64,000 nt of DNA from Bacteroidetes bacterium GWF2_41_31 (GCA_001769215.1 MEOL01000030.1:87215-151214); one strand, 5' to 3'; positions 8,742 through 18,986 are shown, counted from the first letter of the stretch. Notes: generated by a model not told the origin, from the sequence alone. A program made the numbers and translations.

Positions 8742-9389
8742 TTATATGATCACCAACTTGTGCCTGATGGCATAGGCCAACAAAGAAATCGCATTCTTGC
8801 ATCCTGTTTTGGCAAGCAGGTTCGATTTGTGACCTACTACGGTACGCTCGCTGATGTACAGCACATCGGCAATCTGCTTGTTGCTTAAACCTTCTGATAG
8901 CAATTGCAGGATTTCTTTTTCACGTGCGGTGAATTTAACCTCATCATCCTGGTGTTTTTCCTCCGTGGTTACACGTTTAGTGAAAAAATTGAAAAGCTCT
9001 TCACTGTAGTAGGCTCCGCCATTCATCACTGTTTTGATGGCTTTGTCGAGGGTGTCTTTATTAATATTTTTAATCAGAAATCCCCTGATACCTGCATCAA
9101 TCATGCTCTGGACATAATCATCATCATTGAACATAGTCAGGGCAATAATTTTAAGCCCCGGATTTTCTTTCATGGCAATGGCCGTGGCATCAATTCCCGA
9201 CATCACCGGCATTTCAATGTCCATCAACACAACATCCGCAGGGGTTGTGCGGATTAAATCCAGGAACTCCTGCCCGTTGGCTGCTTCGCCAACGATGTGG
9301 ACATAAGGCAATTTACCAAGTACCATTTTTAGTCCGTTCCGAAAAATCTCGTGATCGTCAACAATAATGATTTTGATGGCTTCTTCCAT
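8742..9389 (-). CDS. NarL/FixJ-family response regulator
   Basis: Transcription regulator of 215 residues. The receiver domain (about 4-120) has the acidic pair D11/D12, the likely phosphoacceptor D57 (VLMDIEMP) and K107; a LuxR-type helix-turn-helix follows (about 148-212; FTAREKEILQLLSEGLSNKQIA, broken here by no gap, with ISERTVVGHKSNL). A longer frame starts at 9419, but a -7 element at 9408-9415 lies inside that extension, so the ATG at 9389 is preferred. It is 52 bases from the upstream histidine kinase stop, and the two almost certainly form one two-component system. Target genes are unknown. Confidence 0.92.
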   Translation of the reverse strand: MEEAIKIIIVDDHEIFRNGLKMVLGKLPYVHIVGEAANGQEFLDLIRTTPADVVLMDIEMPVMSGIDATAIAMKENPGLKIIALTMFNDDDYVQSMIDAGIRGFLIKNINKDTLDKAIKTVMNGGAYYSEELFNFFTKRVTTEEKHQDDEVKFTAREKEILQLLSEGLSNKQIADVLYISERTVVGHKSNLLAKTGCKNAISLLAYAIRHKLVII

Positions 9390-9407
9390 GAAGGATCTTG
9401 TGAATGG

Positions 9408-9415
9408 CAAAAATA
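9408..9415 (-). promoter_or_regulatory. -7 element (TATTTTTG) before the response regulator
   Basis: A perfect TAnnTTTG on minus, 18 bases before the ATG at 9389, between the kinase and regulator genes. It would let the regulator be expressed separately from the kinase. No clear -33 element. Confidence 0.5.
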
Positions 9416-9441
9416 ACAAAGAAAAACGAACTGGATGCGGT

Positions 9442-11541
9442 TTATATCTCGATAATGATTTTAAATCCCTGACCTACCTCACTGCTGAACTGGCATCTGC
9501 CGTTGATTGATTTAATCCGGCTGATAATGCTCTTGAGCCCGATGCCGATTTTTTTATCACTCATAATTTTTTCGGTATTAAAACCGATGCCATTGTCCTT
9601 GAATTCAACCCTGATTTTTCCCTCGTTGGCTTCAATATTGATGCTGATGAGAGTAGCTTTTGCGTGTTTAATGGTGTTGTTGATCAGTTCACTGATGACC
9701 CGGAAAAGGATGAGCTGAATATTTTTATCCATGGTTTGATCCACCCCGACGGAATTAAATTCAATTTTGATCCGGTTTGTGAGGTTTATTTTGTTGCAAA
9801 AGGCCTGGATGGCTTTTACTACTCCATATTCATGAATGACTCTGGGCATCAGGTTGTTTGATATTTCTCGAGTGCTTGAAACCGCTTCATCTATGATTTC
9901 GTTCACCTGTTTGATATAGGATGCTTTTTCTTCTTCCGAAGTATGTGCATCAGCCAATTCGCCTACATACAATTTGACGGTCGATAACATGGGACCTAAA
10001 CCATCGTGCATATCTTTTGAAAAACGTTCCCTTTCACGTTCTTCGGTCTGAATTACAGCGCTTAGTACTTTTCGTTCCAATTCGTTACGCATCTTCAGGT
10101 TACGCGAAATACTCAGTACCACGCTTTGCTGGTTAAAATCCAACAACCTGCTGTTGATTTCAACCGGGATGAGGTTACCTGTTTTGGTGATATACTCTGA
10201 ATCGAAAATCAAACTACCCGAACGTACTAACTGGTTTCTGTTTTCCAGAAACTTTTGACCAAATTTGGCAGGTTTTAAATCCAGGATATTCATTTCCAAT
10301 AACTCTTCTCTGGTGTATTCAAGTGTTTCACAGGCCATTTCATTCATTTCGATGATATTCCCCTGCATATCCGAAACCAGCATTTCGTCGCTGCTGTTGT
10401 TGAACAGGGTCCTGAAATTGTATTCACTTTGTCTGAGTGCATCTTTCGCCGACCGCAATTTTATGTTGCTTAACCTAATTGCATTGAGTAACTTGTGAAC
10501 ACGGCGCGTGGTGGTTAACAGCACCATCAGGATAAACAGGATGGAGATAAGCAAGGCGAAATAAATAGCTGTTATGATGAGGTTTTTGATCGGGACATAC
10601 GTCAGCTCCCTGGTGGGGATAATGGCGGCAATGATCAAACCGAATTCATCGTATCGGGCATAGGTTAACAAATATTCCTCATGATTTGAAGATTTGAAAA
10701 GATGACTGCTGCCGGAGGTATCACCAATCATATCGTTGAACCATTCTTCATGCGCAACCGATTGATTGTTGTTCGGGACATCAATGATCACCTCACCTTT
10801 TTGATCCACGACAAAAATATAACCATTTTGCCCGATTTTTAGTTTCTGCAGAATGCTTCTTAGTTTCTCCAGGTCCTTTTCTTTGTCTCCAACGTAAAGC
10901 ATCCCCGCCAGGGTGTCGGAATGGTAAAATGGTTCATACGAAGTGATGTACCAATCATTCACAACATAAGCACGACCTTCGAATATTTCCCCTTTCATCA
11001 TGGCTTTTGCAACAGGAGAATCGTTTGGAATAAAGGTGCCAACAGCAGCATGACCGGAAGTGTTTAATACATTGGTGGAGATGCGTAGAAATCCCCTGTC
11101 GGTTTTCTGAAAAATGGTGGTCGTGCCACCAAATAATTGGTAGGTTTCTTCCGGAAATTCAGTCGATTTGTAAACCAGGTTATTGTTGCGCATCATGGCA
11201 GGAATGGTCACTATGCTGGTATCTAATGTATGCTGATTGATGGCTTCCACCTGAATTTCATTGTCGGAAAATGAAATGGGATTTTGGAAGAATAACTCAT
11301 GCGCCACCTTCAGGTTGGTTTTTACTTTTTCAAGCTTGAGTTCCCGCTCGCGTTCAAACATGTAGCGAATGGTGTTCACCTCCAGCCTCATGTTTTTCTC
11401 CGACTGGTTATAAATCTCCTGTTTCGATTTGCTGACAAGCACTACCGTGATGAGGGCAATAGCCACGATGGATCCAATAAATACCGGATAAAACAATTTA
11501 AATTTGATGTAAAGATTGTTGATATTCTTATTTACATCCAT
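9442..11541 (-). CDS. Sensor histidine kinase with periplasmic Cache and PAS domains
   Basis: Inner-membrane kinase of 699 residues. TM1 (17-37) and TM2 (about 319-343) flank a periplasmic double-Cache-like region (about 45-312) that would bind a small ligand. A PAS domain (about 373-480) follows, then a HisKA_3 dimerisation helix with phosphoacceptor H512 (KDMHDGLGPML) and a HATPase_c domain with N-box ELINNTIKHAKA (about 618) and DNGIGF (649-654). This is the NarX/DesK-type architecture that pairs with LuxR-family regulators, and the cognate regulator is immediately downstream. The ligand is not predictable from sequence. Confidence 0.93.
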   Translation of the reverse strand: MDVNKNINNLYIKFKLFYPVFIGSIVAIALITVVLVSKSKQEIYNQSEKNMRLEVNTIRYMFERERELKLEKVKTNLKVAHELFFQNPISFSDNEIQVEAINQHTLDTSIVTIPAMMRNNNLVYKSTEFPEETYQLFGGTTTIFQKTDRGFLRISTNVLNTSGHAAVGTFIPNDSPVAKAMMKGEIFEGRAYVVNDWYITSYEPFYHSDTLAGMLYVGDKEKDLEKLRSILQKLKIGQNGYIFVVDQKGEVIIDVPNNNQSVAHEEWFNDMIGDTSGSSHLFKSSNHEEYLLTYARYDEFGLIIAAIIPTRELTYVPIKNLIITAIYFALLISILFILMVLLTTTRRVHKLLNAIRLSNIKLRSAKDALRQSEYNFRTLFNNSSDEMLVSDMQGNIIEMNEMACETLEYTREELLEMNILDLKPAKFGQKFLENRNQLVRSGSLIFDSEYITKTGNLIPVEINSRLLDFNQQSVVLSISRNLKMRNELERKVLSAVIQTEERERERFSKDMHDGLGPMLSTVKLYVGELADAHTSEEEKASYIKQVNEIIDEAVSSTREISNNLMPRVIHEYGVVKAIQAFCNKINLTNRIKIEFNSVGVDQTMDKNIQLILFRVISELINNTIKHAKATLISINIEANEGKIRVEFKDNGIGFNTEKIMSDKKIGIGLKSIISRIKSINGRCQFSSEVGQGFKIIIEI

Positions 11542-11706
11542 TGGTCAATCGTTAGTAAGCCAGACTCATACATTCTATCCATCTCAATTCCATCTTTAGA
11601 TTTATTTGATGCGATGTGCCTTCCTCATCCCGGTTTTCTCATGAAGGAGCTATGTCGCACCATAGCTTCGTACTGACTACCACCTACCGTCTCTTTTTTA
11701 GTAAAA

Positions 11707-12222
11707 CTATTCTTTTTTAAAATCGAGGCTGACAGAGTTTACACAATAGCGCATTCCTGTCGGATTGGGGCCGTCGTTAAAAACGTGCCCCAAATGACTT
11801 TTGCATTGTCCACATTTAATCTCGGTGCGGGACATGCCGTAGCTTTTATCCAAAACTTCCACGATGCTGCTGTCGGCCACCGCCTGAAAGAAACTCGGCC
11901 ATCCGGATCCCGAATCAAATTTGGTGTCGGAGTTGAAAAGTTTTGCCCCGCAGGCGGCACAATAATAGGTGCCATCTTCGTGGTGGTTTACATATTTACC
12001 CGAAAAAGCGGGCTCGGTACCACATTGTCTTAAAACACGGTATTGTTCAGGGGAGAGCTCTTTCGACCAGTCCTGTTCCGATTTTGAATTAGTTTGATTA
12101 GTTGTCATTGATGAGTTGGTTTGGGCCGACAGAATTGGTTGAAACAATAAGGCAATGGCCATGATAAAAACCAATCTGTTTAGCGTTGATTTAGATGTAA
12201 CTGGTTTATTAATGCGTTGCAT
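11707..12222 (-). CDS. msrB: Peptide-methionine (R)-S-oxide reductase, probably exported
   Basis: Repairs methionine-R-sulfoxide in proteins. 171 residues: an N-terminal hydrophobic signal (about 16-33, [18 protein letters not shown]) then the MsrB fold. Both zinc Cys pairs are present (CAACG and CGQC), with GSGWPSF and the catalytic Cys in [12 protein letters not shown] near the C-terminus. The signal peptide puts it in the periplasm or outer leaflet, unlike the usual cytoplasmic form. No msrA domain is fused or adjacent. A start further inside would remove the signal, but the ATG at 12222 gives a coherent leader. Confidence 0.93.
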   Translation of the reverse strand: MQRINKPVTSKSTLNRLVFIMAIALLFQPILSAQTNSSMTTNQTNSKSEQDWSKELSPEQYRVLRQCGTEPAFSGKYVNHHEDGTYYCAACGAKLFNSDTKFDSGSGWPSFFQAVADSSIVEVLDKSYGMSRTEIKCGQCKSHLGHVFNDGPNPTGMRYCVNSVSLDFKKE

Positions 12223-12300
12223 AGTAAGTAGGCTTATAAATTGAATTATAAACGGTGCAAACAGAAAAATGGTATTGAAAAACCAGGCATTTCACGTTTT

Positions 12301-14523
12301 TTAATAAATCATAAACTTGACTCTTGCACCGTCATCACTCACCAACACATAGAGTCCGGGGGCAAACTTTCCAATGTCAATGGAAGAAATTTGTGATCCC
12401 GAAAACATCATTTTACCTGCGGAGTTAAACACCCTCGCATTTATTTTTCTGTTTAGTTTGACCACTTGGCCTGTTGCCGGATTTGGATATACTATTAAAT
12501 AAGGCAAGTCGCCGGTTTCATCAATACTGTTTGGAGCATTGGTAGAACCCGGAGTTGAGGTGGTAAAAAACACCAGGGTAGTATCTCCATCCGTCATCCG
12601 ACCATAGCTGACATCCTCTGATTGAACTCCAAAAACAAGTTCATCTAACGCAATCAACTGCAATGAAAATATCCCCACCTCTTCTCCATCTTTGCTTAGT
12701 TTAAAATTGGTATGGTGACTGCCTAATGTTGGATCACCATCGGCCCAAAACAATTCAAATCCGCCAACAGGGATGCTGACATCAGGCATTTGCCATTTGT
12801 TCGGAGAGTCCGGGTTGTCGGTCAGAAAATAATCGCCCAGGAACACAGGTTCACTGTCACCATTGTAAATTTCGACCCAATCGCTAAAAACGCCGTACTC
12901 ATCTGCAATAACATGTGCGTTGTCAGCCATCAATTCGTTGATAAAAAGCAAGGGAGTGTCACCGGTGGCAGGGTTTATGATCCTGGCTTCACAGGGCAAA
13001 ATCTGTTCCTGTTCCAAACCATCCGTAACGCGAACCTGATAGCTTACCTTGGTCTCTTCTGAAATATCAGTTAAGGTAACAGCGTAATTTCCATTCTCTT
13101 CATGAACCATTTCTGCTTCTTGAATTTCTCCATCATTTAAAGAATACAATACCGCAACCATCTCCGCTACTGTTTGTACATCTACAAAAGCGGTTATCCT
13201 GATCTGTTGACCCGATTCACGTTTATGCCGGATATATTTAATCACAGGGGCCATGCTGGTATTTTCGAGTTGAGCATTCATCGAAGTAACCCTTTCATTC
13301 AGGTAAGGGTAAAGTCCTTTCTTTACGTGAGCTCCAGTAGACTCGTTGTAAGAACGTAAAAAGTCGTCATACGAATAACCATAATCGAGTGGATAAAAAG
13401 GATCATCAGCAACGTAAGGGGCTATCATGTTTTTCCTGATTTCAATACTTTGTATAAGCGAATCTATATTGATTGCCCTGTTAATCAATGCGTCAGCATA
13501 GAACGTGAATTGTTTTCTGAGTTCAGGATTGTCCACCAGACGTGTATAAAGGGGTCTGGGTTCGCCCTCAGGTTGCCAGTTGTAGATATCGCGCGTAGCC
13601 CAATCGATATTGAACCAATCGATTCCAAAGGTGTTGTCCACATCGTAAGGAATAAACTCCATCTTGCCTGTAGCCGTGTTGTGGTAGATATAATAATTGT
13701 TTTTGTTGTAAATATATCCATCCCAGTCGCCGCAATACAGGTCGGCAGCAATGATCTTTAAGTAGTCATAGGTGTTGAAGACTTCATCCAACTGACAAAT
13801 CAGGTGATTTTCGGCCGCGTTGTTCACAATGTTGATCAGGTTGGACAGATCAGTATAATCGTCAGATTCTTCATTTGTTTTTAGTTCGTAAACCCTTCGG
13901 TCACCGGCTTCCAGTTTATAGTCGTTCGGATTAGAACTGATATAATCCAAATCGGCGGGATAAAGACATTTAAACAAGTTGCCATCATTGTTGCCAAATC
14001 GCGATAGCACAAACTCCTCGTCAACATGTTCCACATTGATATAAAGTCCATGATAGTTTCCATTGATAAACAGCCTGACATGGTTGGCTCGGGGAGCGGG
14101 AACATCAAATTTTCGCAGGATATCCCACATGACTTTCGATCGCATTATGGTTGGATCGTTGTGTTCACCGTTCAGATTTATCTTTTCAACGCCATAATAT
14201 TTTTCCCCTTTCAGAAAAGTATTTAATGAGACTTTGAATGATTTCTTTGCTGAATACCGGGAAGTATTTCCGCGTAAGCGAAAGCCCACCGGGTTGATGG
14301 TATCCAATACGGTTCCGTTGTTAAAGACAAACACGGCATGGAATTCGGTTTCACTTTCAGGATTTTCATAAATCCAGGTGAGCGTATCAGGGTCAATGGT
14401 GATGTCTATGCGCGGAACAACGGTGTCGATATACAAGGGGCCATTTTCAGGAAAAAATCCTTGGGCCAACATCAATTGAGCAATAAAGAGGCTAAGAAAC
14501 CAACTACATAAAATCTTTTTCAT
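12301..14523 (-). CDS. CotH kinase-like protein with lamin-tail and T9SS sorting domains
   Basis: Secreted 740-residue protein. Signal peptide at 1-20; a CotH domain (about 35-400) with RLRGNTSRYSAKKSFKVSL, the NLNGEHNDPTIMRSKV segment, and the metal-binding-like IPYDVDNTFG motif; a beta-sandwich spacer; a lamin-tail (LTD) domain at about 530-655 (LFINELMADN, SDWVEIYN); and a Por sorting module at the end (YPNPATGQVVKL, GLYVLVSDD). CotH of spore formers is an atypical protein kinase; secreted Bacteroidota homologues are common but their substrates are unproven. Export through T9SS is inferred from the C-terminus. Stand-alone gene with its own upstream region. Confidence 0.88.
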   Translation of the reverse strand: MKKILCSWFLSLFIAQLMLAQGFFPENGPLYIDTVVPRIDITIDPDTLTWIYENPESETEFHAVFVFNNGTVLDTINPVGFRLRGNTSRYSAKKSFKVSLNTFLKGEKYYGVEKINLNGEHNDPTIMRSKVMWDILRKFDVPAPRANHVRLFINGNYHGLYINVEHVDEEFVLSRFGNNDGNLFKCLYPADLDYISSNPNDYKLEAGDRRVYELKTNEESDDYTDLSNLINIVNNAAENHLICQLDEVFNTYDYLKIIAADLYCGDWDGYIYNKNNYYIYHNTATGKMEFIPYDVDNTFGIDWFNIDWATRDIYNWQPEGEPRPLYTRLVDNPELRKQFTFYADALINRAINIDSLIQSIEIRKNMIAPYVADDPFYPLDYGYSYDDFLRSYNESTGAHVKKGLYPYLNERVTSMNAQLENTSMAPVIKYIRHKRESGQQIRITAFVDVQTVAEMVAVLYSLNDGEIQEAEMVHEENGNYAVTLTDISEETKVSYQVRVTDGLEQEQILPCEARIINPATGDTPLLFINELMADNAHVIADEYGVFSDWVEIYNGDSEPVFLGDYFLTDNPDSPNKWQMPDVSIPVGGFELFWADGDPTLGSHHTNFKLSKDGEEVGIFSLQLIALDELVFGVQSEDVSYGRMTDGDTTLVFFTTSTPGSTNAPNSIDETGDLPYLIVYPNPATGQVVKLNRKINARVFNSAGKMMFSGSQISSIDIGKFAPGLYVLVSDDGARVKFMIY

Positions 14524-14591
14524 GCTGGTATTTTTTTTTGTAAAGGTACGGTTTTAATAGTTTTGAGCGTGTTTTTTTAATGTGCTTTCCG

Positions 14592-14599
14592 TATGTTTG
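14592..14599 (+). promoter_or_regulatory. -7 element (TATGTTTG) before purine nucleoside phosphorylase
   Basis: Matches TAnnTTTG and lies 16 bases before the preferred ATG, implying a very short leader. A TTTTG at 14561-14565 is 26 bases upstream, longer than ideal for a -33 element. Confidence 0.4.
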
Positions 14600-14615
14600 C
14601 ATAAAACTGAATGTT

Positions 14616-15428
14616 ATGATGCAAAAGATAAATGAAGCAGTTGCTTATTTGCAAAAACAGGACGTAGGAAGTCCAAAAATTGGTATTGTCCTGGGAACAG
14701 GATTGGGGGGAATGGTAAAGAATGTCGTCATCAGCCACGACATCCACTACCGCGATATTCCACATTTTCCTGAATCGACGGTTGAATCCCACTCCGGGAA
14801 ATTGATTTTTGGCTCCATGAATGGAAAACAGGTGGTGGTCATGAATGGTCGTTTTCACTTCTATGAAGGTTACAGTTTTGATCAAATCACTTTTGGTATC
14901 AGGGTGATGAAGCTATTGGGCGTTGATACCTTGCTGGTTTCCAATGCTGCCGGAGCCATCAACACCACCTTTAAACCGGCTTCTTTAATGCTGATCGATG
15001 ACCACATTAACATGCTGCCGGGCAATCCGTTGGTAGGTAAGAACCTGGACGAACTGGGCACCCGTTTTCCGGATATGAGCGCTCCTTATGATGCTGGGTT
15101 AATGGCTAAAATGGAGCAGATCGCCACCGAAGAATCCATCGAACTGAACAAAGGTGTTTATGTTGCATGGATAGGGCCCAGCCTGGAAACCAGGGCCGAG
15201 TACCGATTTATTAAAACCATGGGCGCCGATGCGGTTGGAATGTCCACCGTTCCCGAGGTGATTGTTGCCCGGCACATGGACATGAAAGTATTGGCGATTT
15301 CAGTGATTACCGATTTGTGTGACCCCGACAACCTGAAACCAGGCAATATTAATGACATTCTGGCCAATGCAGCCCTGGCGGAAAAAGATCTGGTTAAACT
15401 CTTTACGAGGCTGGTGTTATCATTGTAG
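14616..15428 (+). CDS. Purine-nucleoside phosphorylase
   Basis: Trimeric-type PNP: phosphorolysis of inosine and guanosine to base plus ribose-1-phosphate in purine salvage. About 270 residues. Motifs: GIVLGTGLGGM (phosphate loop), NGRFHFYEGYSFDQI, SNAAGAIN, the purine-site segment SLETRAEYR and AVGMSTVPEVIVARH. A frame start exists at 14580, but the ATG pair at 14616/14619 gives the usual PNP N-terminus (MMQKINEAVAYL). It precedes an acyl-CoA synthetase that has its own -7 element, so the two are probably separate units. Confidence 0.93.
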   Translation: MMQKINEAVAYLQKQDVGSPKIGIVLGTGLGGMVKNVVISHDIHYRDIPHFPESTVESHSGKLIFGSMNGKQVVVMNGRFHFYEGYSFDQITFGIRVMKLLGVDTLLVSNAAGAINTTFKPASLMLIDDHINMLPGNPLVGKNLDELGTRFPDMSAPYDAGLMAKMEQIATEESIELNKGVYVAWIGPSLETRAEYRFIKTMGADAVGMSTVPEVIVARHMDMKVLAISVITDLCDPDNLKPGNINDILANAALAEKDLVKLFTRLVLSL

Positions 15429-15452
15429 ATTTTTTAAATCTTCAAATTGTTG

Positions 15453-15460
15453 TATCTTTG
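15453..15460 (+). promoter_or_regulatory. -7 element (TATCTTTG) before acyl-CoA synthetase
   Basis: Exact TAnnTTTG match ending 20 bases before the ATG at 15480. The -33 side is AT-rich without a clear TTTG. Confidence 0.55.
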
Positions 15461-15479
15461 TGAATCTATTTTGTAATTT

Positions 15480-17138
15480 ATGGAACTTCATTTATCCCTG
15501 ACTCTTCCCGGGCTATTTCAACGGTCTGTCGACAAGTTTTCTGATTTTCCGTTTCTTTCCTTTGTGGATGAGACCCCCATTACGTACGGTCAGGCAAATA
15601 TAAAAGTGCTTGCTGTGCAAAGCATGCTTCAGCAAATCGGATTAAAACATGGCGATCGTGTGGCTTTGTTAAGCACCAACATGCCAAATTGGGGAATCAC
15701 TTACCTGGCTATTACCGGAATGGGAGCTGTGGTAGTTCCACTATTGCCTGATTTTACCCCGGAAGAAATCAAAAATGTGTTGGAACACTCGGAAGCTGTA
15801 GCCATCTTCGTGTCTTCAGGGCTGAGAAACAAAATTGCCGATTTTAATGGGAATCACCTTAAAAGCACGGTGCTTATCGATGACTTTTCTGTGATTAGTT
15901 CCCACCATCTTACGGTCGAATTTAAATTGGACAATAGACCCGGATTTAATTATCAGGTAGCGGAAAATGATCTGGCAGCCATCATCTACACATCTGGCAC
16001 CACAGGGAAAAGCAAGGGAGTGATGCTCTCGCACCGAAATATCTGTTTTACCGCTGTCAAAGGACGTACCATCCAGGCCATTGGCCACAATGACCGCATG
16101 TTGTCGGTATTACCACTGTCGCATACTTACGAAAACACCATTGGTTTTATACTACCCATGGTTGGGGGTGCGGCTATTTATTATCTTACAAAACTGCCCA
16201 CACCGGCAGTATTATTGCCAGCACTTAAACAGGTAAGACCAACGGCCATGTTAACGGTGCCATTGATTATTGAAAAAATTTACAAATCAAAAATACTACC
16301 TGCATTTAATGAAAAATGGGCAACCCGTGTACTGTATCGAATTCCGGTGTTGCGTAAAAAACTCAATGTGTTCGCCGGAAAAAAACTCATGCGCACCTTT
16401 GGTGGTGAGTTAAAATTTTTTGGAATTGGTGGTGCCAAACTCAGCGGAACTGTTGAGCGCTTTCTGATAGAAGCTAAGTTTCCATATGCCATCGGGTATG
16501 GCCTCACCGAGACAGCTCCTCTCTTGGCAGGCGTGGCTCCCTTCGCAGGAAAATGGCAGTCAACCGGGCCTGCTATGGAAGGGGTAGAACTTAAAATTGT
16601 TAATAGGGATCGTTGGACCGGAGAAGGCGAAATATGGGCCAAAGGACCGAACGTGATGATGGGCTATTACAAAGAACCTATCCTTACGAAGGAGGTACTC
16701 ACAAAAGACGGTTGGTTCAAAACCGGAGATCTGGGTTTGATCGACACAAACGGGTATCTTTTTATTAAAGGGCGCAGCAAAAACGTGATTATCGGCGCCG
16801 GTGGTGAAAACATCTTTCCCGAGGACATTGAGTCTATTATCAATAATTTCAGGTTTGTAGTAGAGTCGGTTGTGGTGGAACAAAAGGGAAAACTGGTGGC
16901 GCTGGTTCACTTTAACCGGGAAGAAATTGAACAACAATATCGCTATATGAAAGATGAGGTAACCTCGTATGTGGAAGCCAAATGCGATGAATTAAAAGTG
17001 GAATTGCAAGATTATGTCAATCAACAAGTAAATAAATTCTCTAAAATCCAGTTGGTAGTTGTGCATGCAGACCCGTTTCAGAAAACAGCCACTCAGAAAA
17101 TAAAAAGGTTTTTGTATACCCAGCCTCCTTTGGAGTGA
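15480..17138 (+). CDS. Long-chain fatty-acid--CoA ligase (AMP-binding)
   Basis: Activates fatty acids to acyl-CoA through an acyl-AMP intermediate. 552 residues, the short Bacteroidota form. The P-loop-like YTSGTTGKSKGVMLSHRN (about 170-187), GYGLTETAPL (about 341), the TGDLG ATP-binding segment (about 416) and KGRSKNVIIGAGGENIFPEDIE near the C-terminal subdomain are all present. The closing residues KTATQKIKRFLY hold the expected catalytic-lysine region. It could act in fatty-acid uptake or phospholipid turnover; nothing nearby decides this. Confidence 0.92.
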   Translation: MELHLSLTLPGLFQRSVDKFSDFPFLSFVDETPITYGQANIKVLAVQSMLQQIGLKHGDRVALLSTNMPNWGITYLAITGMGAVVVPLLPDFTPEEIKNVLEHSEAVAIFVSSGLRNKIADFNGNHLKSTVLIDDFSVISSHHLTVEFKLDNRPGFNYQVAENDLAAIIYTSGTTGKSKGVMLSHRNICFTAVKGRTIQAIGHNDRMLSVLPLSHTYENTIGFILPMVGGAAIYYLTKLPTPAVLLPALKQVRPTAMLTVPLIIEKIYKSKILPAFNEKWATRVLYRIPVLRKKLNVFAGKKLMRTFGGELKFFGIGGAKLSGTVERFLIEAKFPYAIGYGLTETAPLLAGVAPFAGKWQSTGPAMEGVELKIVNRDRWTGEGEIWAKGPNVMMGYYKEPILTKEVLTKDGWFKTGDLGLIDTNGYLFIKGRSKNVIIGAGGENIFPEDIESIINNFRFVVESVVVEQKGKLVALVHFNREEIEQQYRYMKDEVTSYVEAKCDELKVELQDYVNQQVNKFSKIQLVVVHADPFQKTATQKIKRFLYTQPPLE

Positions 17139-17306
17139 AAGATTACATGGAGTTGTAAGCTGAGACCGGGGAATATTCAGAATCGAGGAAGAGGAGTTAA
17201 ATCGTTACCCCTTACATTTTCCTTGGTCATTTTCGCCTCCTGCAGGTTGAATTGACCCATTGAAAAATAGCAATAAAATCATAACCCGTTATAACCGAAT
17301 GTTTTC

Positions 17307-18449
17307 ATGAAAAAAAATAACATCGTGGTTCTTGGCGCAGGTCTGGTGGGGAAACCCATCGCCGTTGATTTAGCACAGGACGCCAATTATTTCGTCACCC
17401 TGGTAGATATTAATCCACCCTCACAAGTATTGACCGATCGCTATGGAATTAAATTGGTTTTGGCCGACCTAAGTAAAAAATCACAGGTGGTTGCCGCGGT
17501 TCAGGACGCTGATTTTGTGGTCAACGCAGTTCCCGGTTTTATGGGATTTAATGTTTTAAAACAGGTGATTGAAGCCGGGAAAGATGCAGTAGACATCGCT
17601 TTTTATCCTGAAAATCCAATGGATTTGGATGAATTGGCCAAAAAACAAGGGGTCAGGGTAATTTGTGATATGGGAGTTGCGCCAGGTATGAGCCACTTGT
17701 TGGTAGGCCATTTCGCCAATCAGCTCGATCACGTGGAACGTGTGGATATTTTCGTAGGAGGCTTGCCAAAAATACGTACCCAGCCTTGGGAATACAAAGC
17801 CGTGTTTTCACCGGTGGATGTGTTGGAAGAGTACACGCGTCCGGCACGTTTGGTAGAGCATGGTCAAATGGTGATAAAGCCGGCACTCACTGAGGTGGAA
17901 AACCTGGAATTTAACGGATTGGGTACTTTGGAAGCTTTTAACAGCGATGGACTGCGATCGTTGGTTTACACTTTGAAAGCGGATGTGATGCGTGAAAAAA
18001 CCTTGCGATACCCCGGCTATACGGCTAAAGTGAAGTTATTGGCTGATGCCGGTTTTTTTAATCCTGTGAAAATGAGGGTAGGAGGCATTGAGATTTCACC
18101 CTTGTCGCTGACTTCGCAATTGCTGTTCGATCAATGGAAACTCCATGAAGGTGAAGAAGATATGACCATCATGAGGATTGTAGTGGAAGGCAGTATGAAC
18201 AGTGTCCGACATCAATTTGTAAGCGATTTGCACGATGAATATGATCCCATCTCAAATGTGCATAGCATGGCACGTACTACTGGTTATGCCGCTTCGGTGG
18301 CGTTGAGGTGGTTAATGAGTTCAGTAACGATGAAAAAGGGCATCACATTGCCCGAAAAACTGGCATTGGAAGTTGGTTCAGTCGACTTTATTTTAGCCGG
18401 TTTGGCTGAAAGAAATGTGAATTACAAATTCACACACAGGCTGTTGTAA
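17307..18449 (+). CDS. Saccharopine dehydrogenase-like NAD(P) oxidoreductase
   Basis: 380-residue dehydrogenase. N-terminal Rossmann fold (VVLGAGLVGKPIAVDLA, about 6-22) with an acidic VDIN at the end of the second strand, typical of NAD preference; the Sacchrp_dh catalytic domain follows (GMAPGMSHLL-like GVAPGMSHLLVGHFA near 127). Family members act in lysine degradation or in carboxynorspermidine and related pathways. No lysine-pathway gene adjoins it, so the substrate is open. Start ATG at 17307 fits the Rossmann start closely. Confidence 0.85.
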   Translation: MKKNNIVVLGAGLVGKPIAVDLAQDANYFVTLVDINPPSQVLTDRYGIKLVLADLSKKSQVVAAVQDADFVVNAVPGFMGFNVLKQVIEAGKDAVDIAFYPENPMDLDELAKKQGVRVICDMGVAPGMSHLLVGHFANQLDHVERVDIFVGGLPKIRTQPWEYKAVFSPVDVLEEYTRPARLVEHGQMVIKPALTEVENLEFNGLGTLEAFNSDGLRSLVYTLKADVMREKTLRYPGYTAKVKLLADAGFFNPVKMRVGGIEISPLSLTSQLLFDQWKLHEGEEDMTIMRIVVEGSMNSVRHQFVSDLHDEYDPISNVHSMARTTGYAASVALRWLMSSVTMKKGITLPEKLALEVGSVDFILAGLAERNVNYKFTHRLL

Positions 18450-18584
18450 AAAAAGTTCGGTTTGATTGCCAGGTGAATGTGAGCATTTTTATTGATCTAT
18501 TTGGGAATCATCACTTAGAAATTTAATCATATCTAACCATTCATCCTCTTACTAACTTGCATATCACTACCTAACTATCCTAAA

Positions 18585-18986
18585 CTATTCTCCCACTAAC
18601 CTGTCGGCCTGTTTTTCAGCCCAATTAATTAAGGTGGCCTTGTTGTCGGCAGACAAAGCAATTTCAGGGTGCTTTTTAACATAAGACTTTTTTGGCATCC
18701 TGCCTTCCTTCACTTCATCCGCAATTTTATGTAACCTGTTCACCTGCTTAGCTTTGGTAAGATTTGCTAAATCATCGAAGTTAAGCTTTGATTTGGGCCT
18801 GAACCGTGTCAACCAACAGGCCTGATCGCTGTGGCAAGGCATGCAGGATGTACTAATGATATTCTGTACATTTTCAGGCACTTCTAATTTCTGATCACTG
18901 CTGCTTATTAACTGATCAGGAGATTGAAAGGCGAGCAGGAGTGCTCCCAATGGTATGGCAAGTAAAAACAAAAGGTTCTTTTTCAT
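18585..18986 (-). CDS. Haem-binding domain protein, paralogue 2
   Basis: 133-residue exported protein with a signal peptide (about 1-20) and one c-type haem motif, CMPCH, near residue 49, followed by LNFDDLANL and GRMPKKSY. The family (haem-binding domain, PF14376-like) uses CxxCH and a downstream Met as haem ligands; the Met in MPKK is the likely second ligand. It lies 6 bases after the paralogue at 18993, so both are one transcript. Its segment between haem motif and LNF is longer and has an extra Cys (DQACWLTRFRP). Role probably periplasmic electron transfer; partner unknown. Confidence 0.8.
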   Translation of the reverse strand: MKKNLLFLLAIPLGALLLAFQSPDQLISSSDQKLEVPENVQNIISTSCMPCHSDQACWLTRFRPKSKLNFDDLANLTKAKQVNRLHKIADEVKEGRMPKKSYVKKHPEIALSADNKATLINWAEKQADRLVGE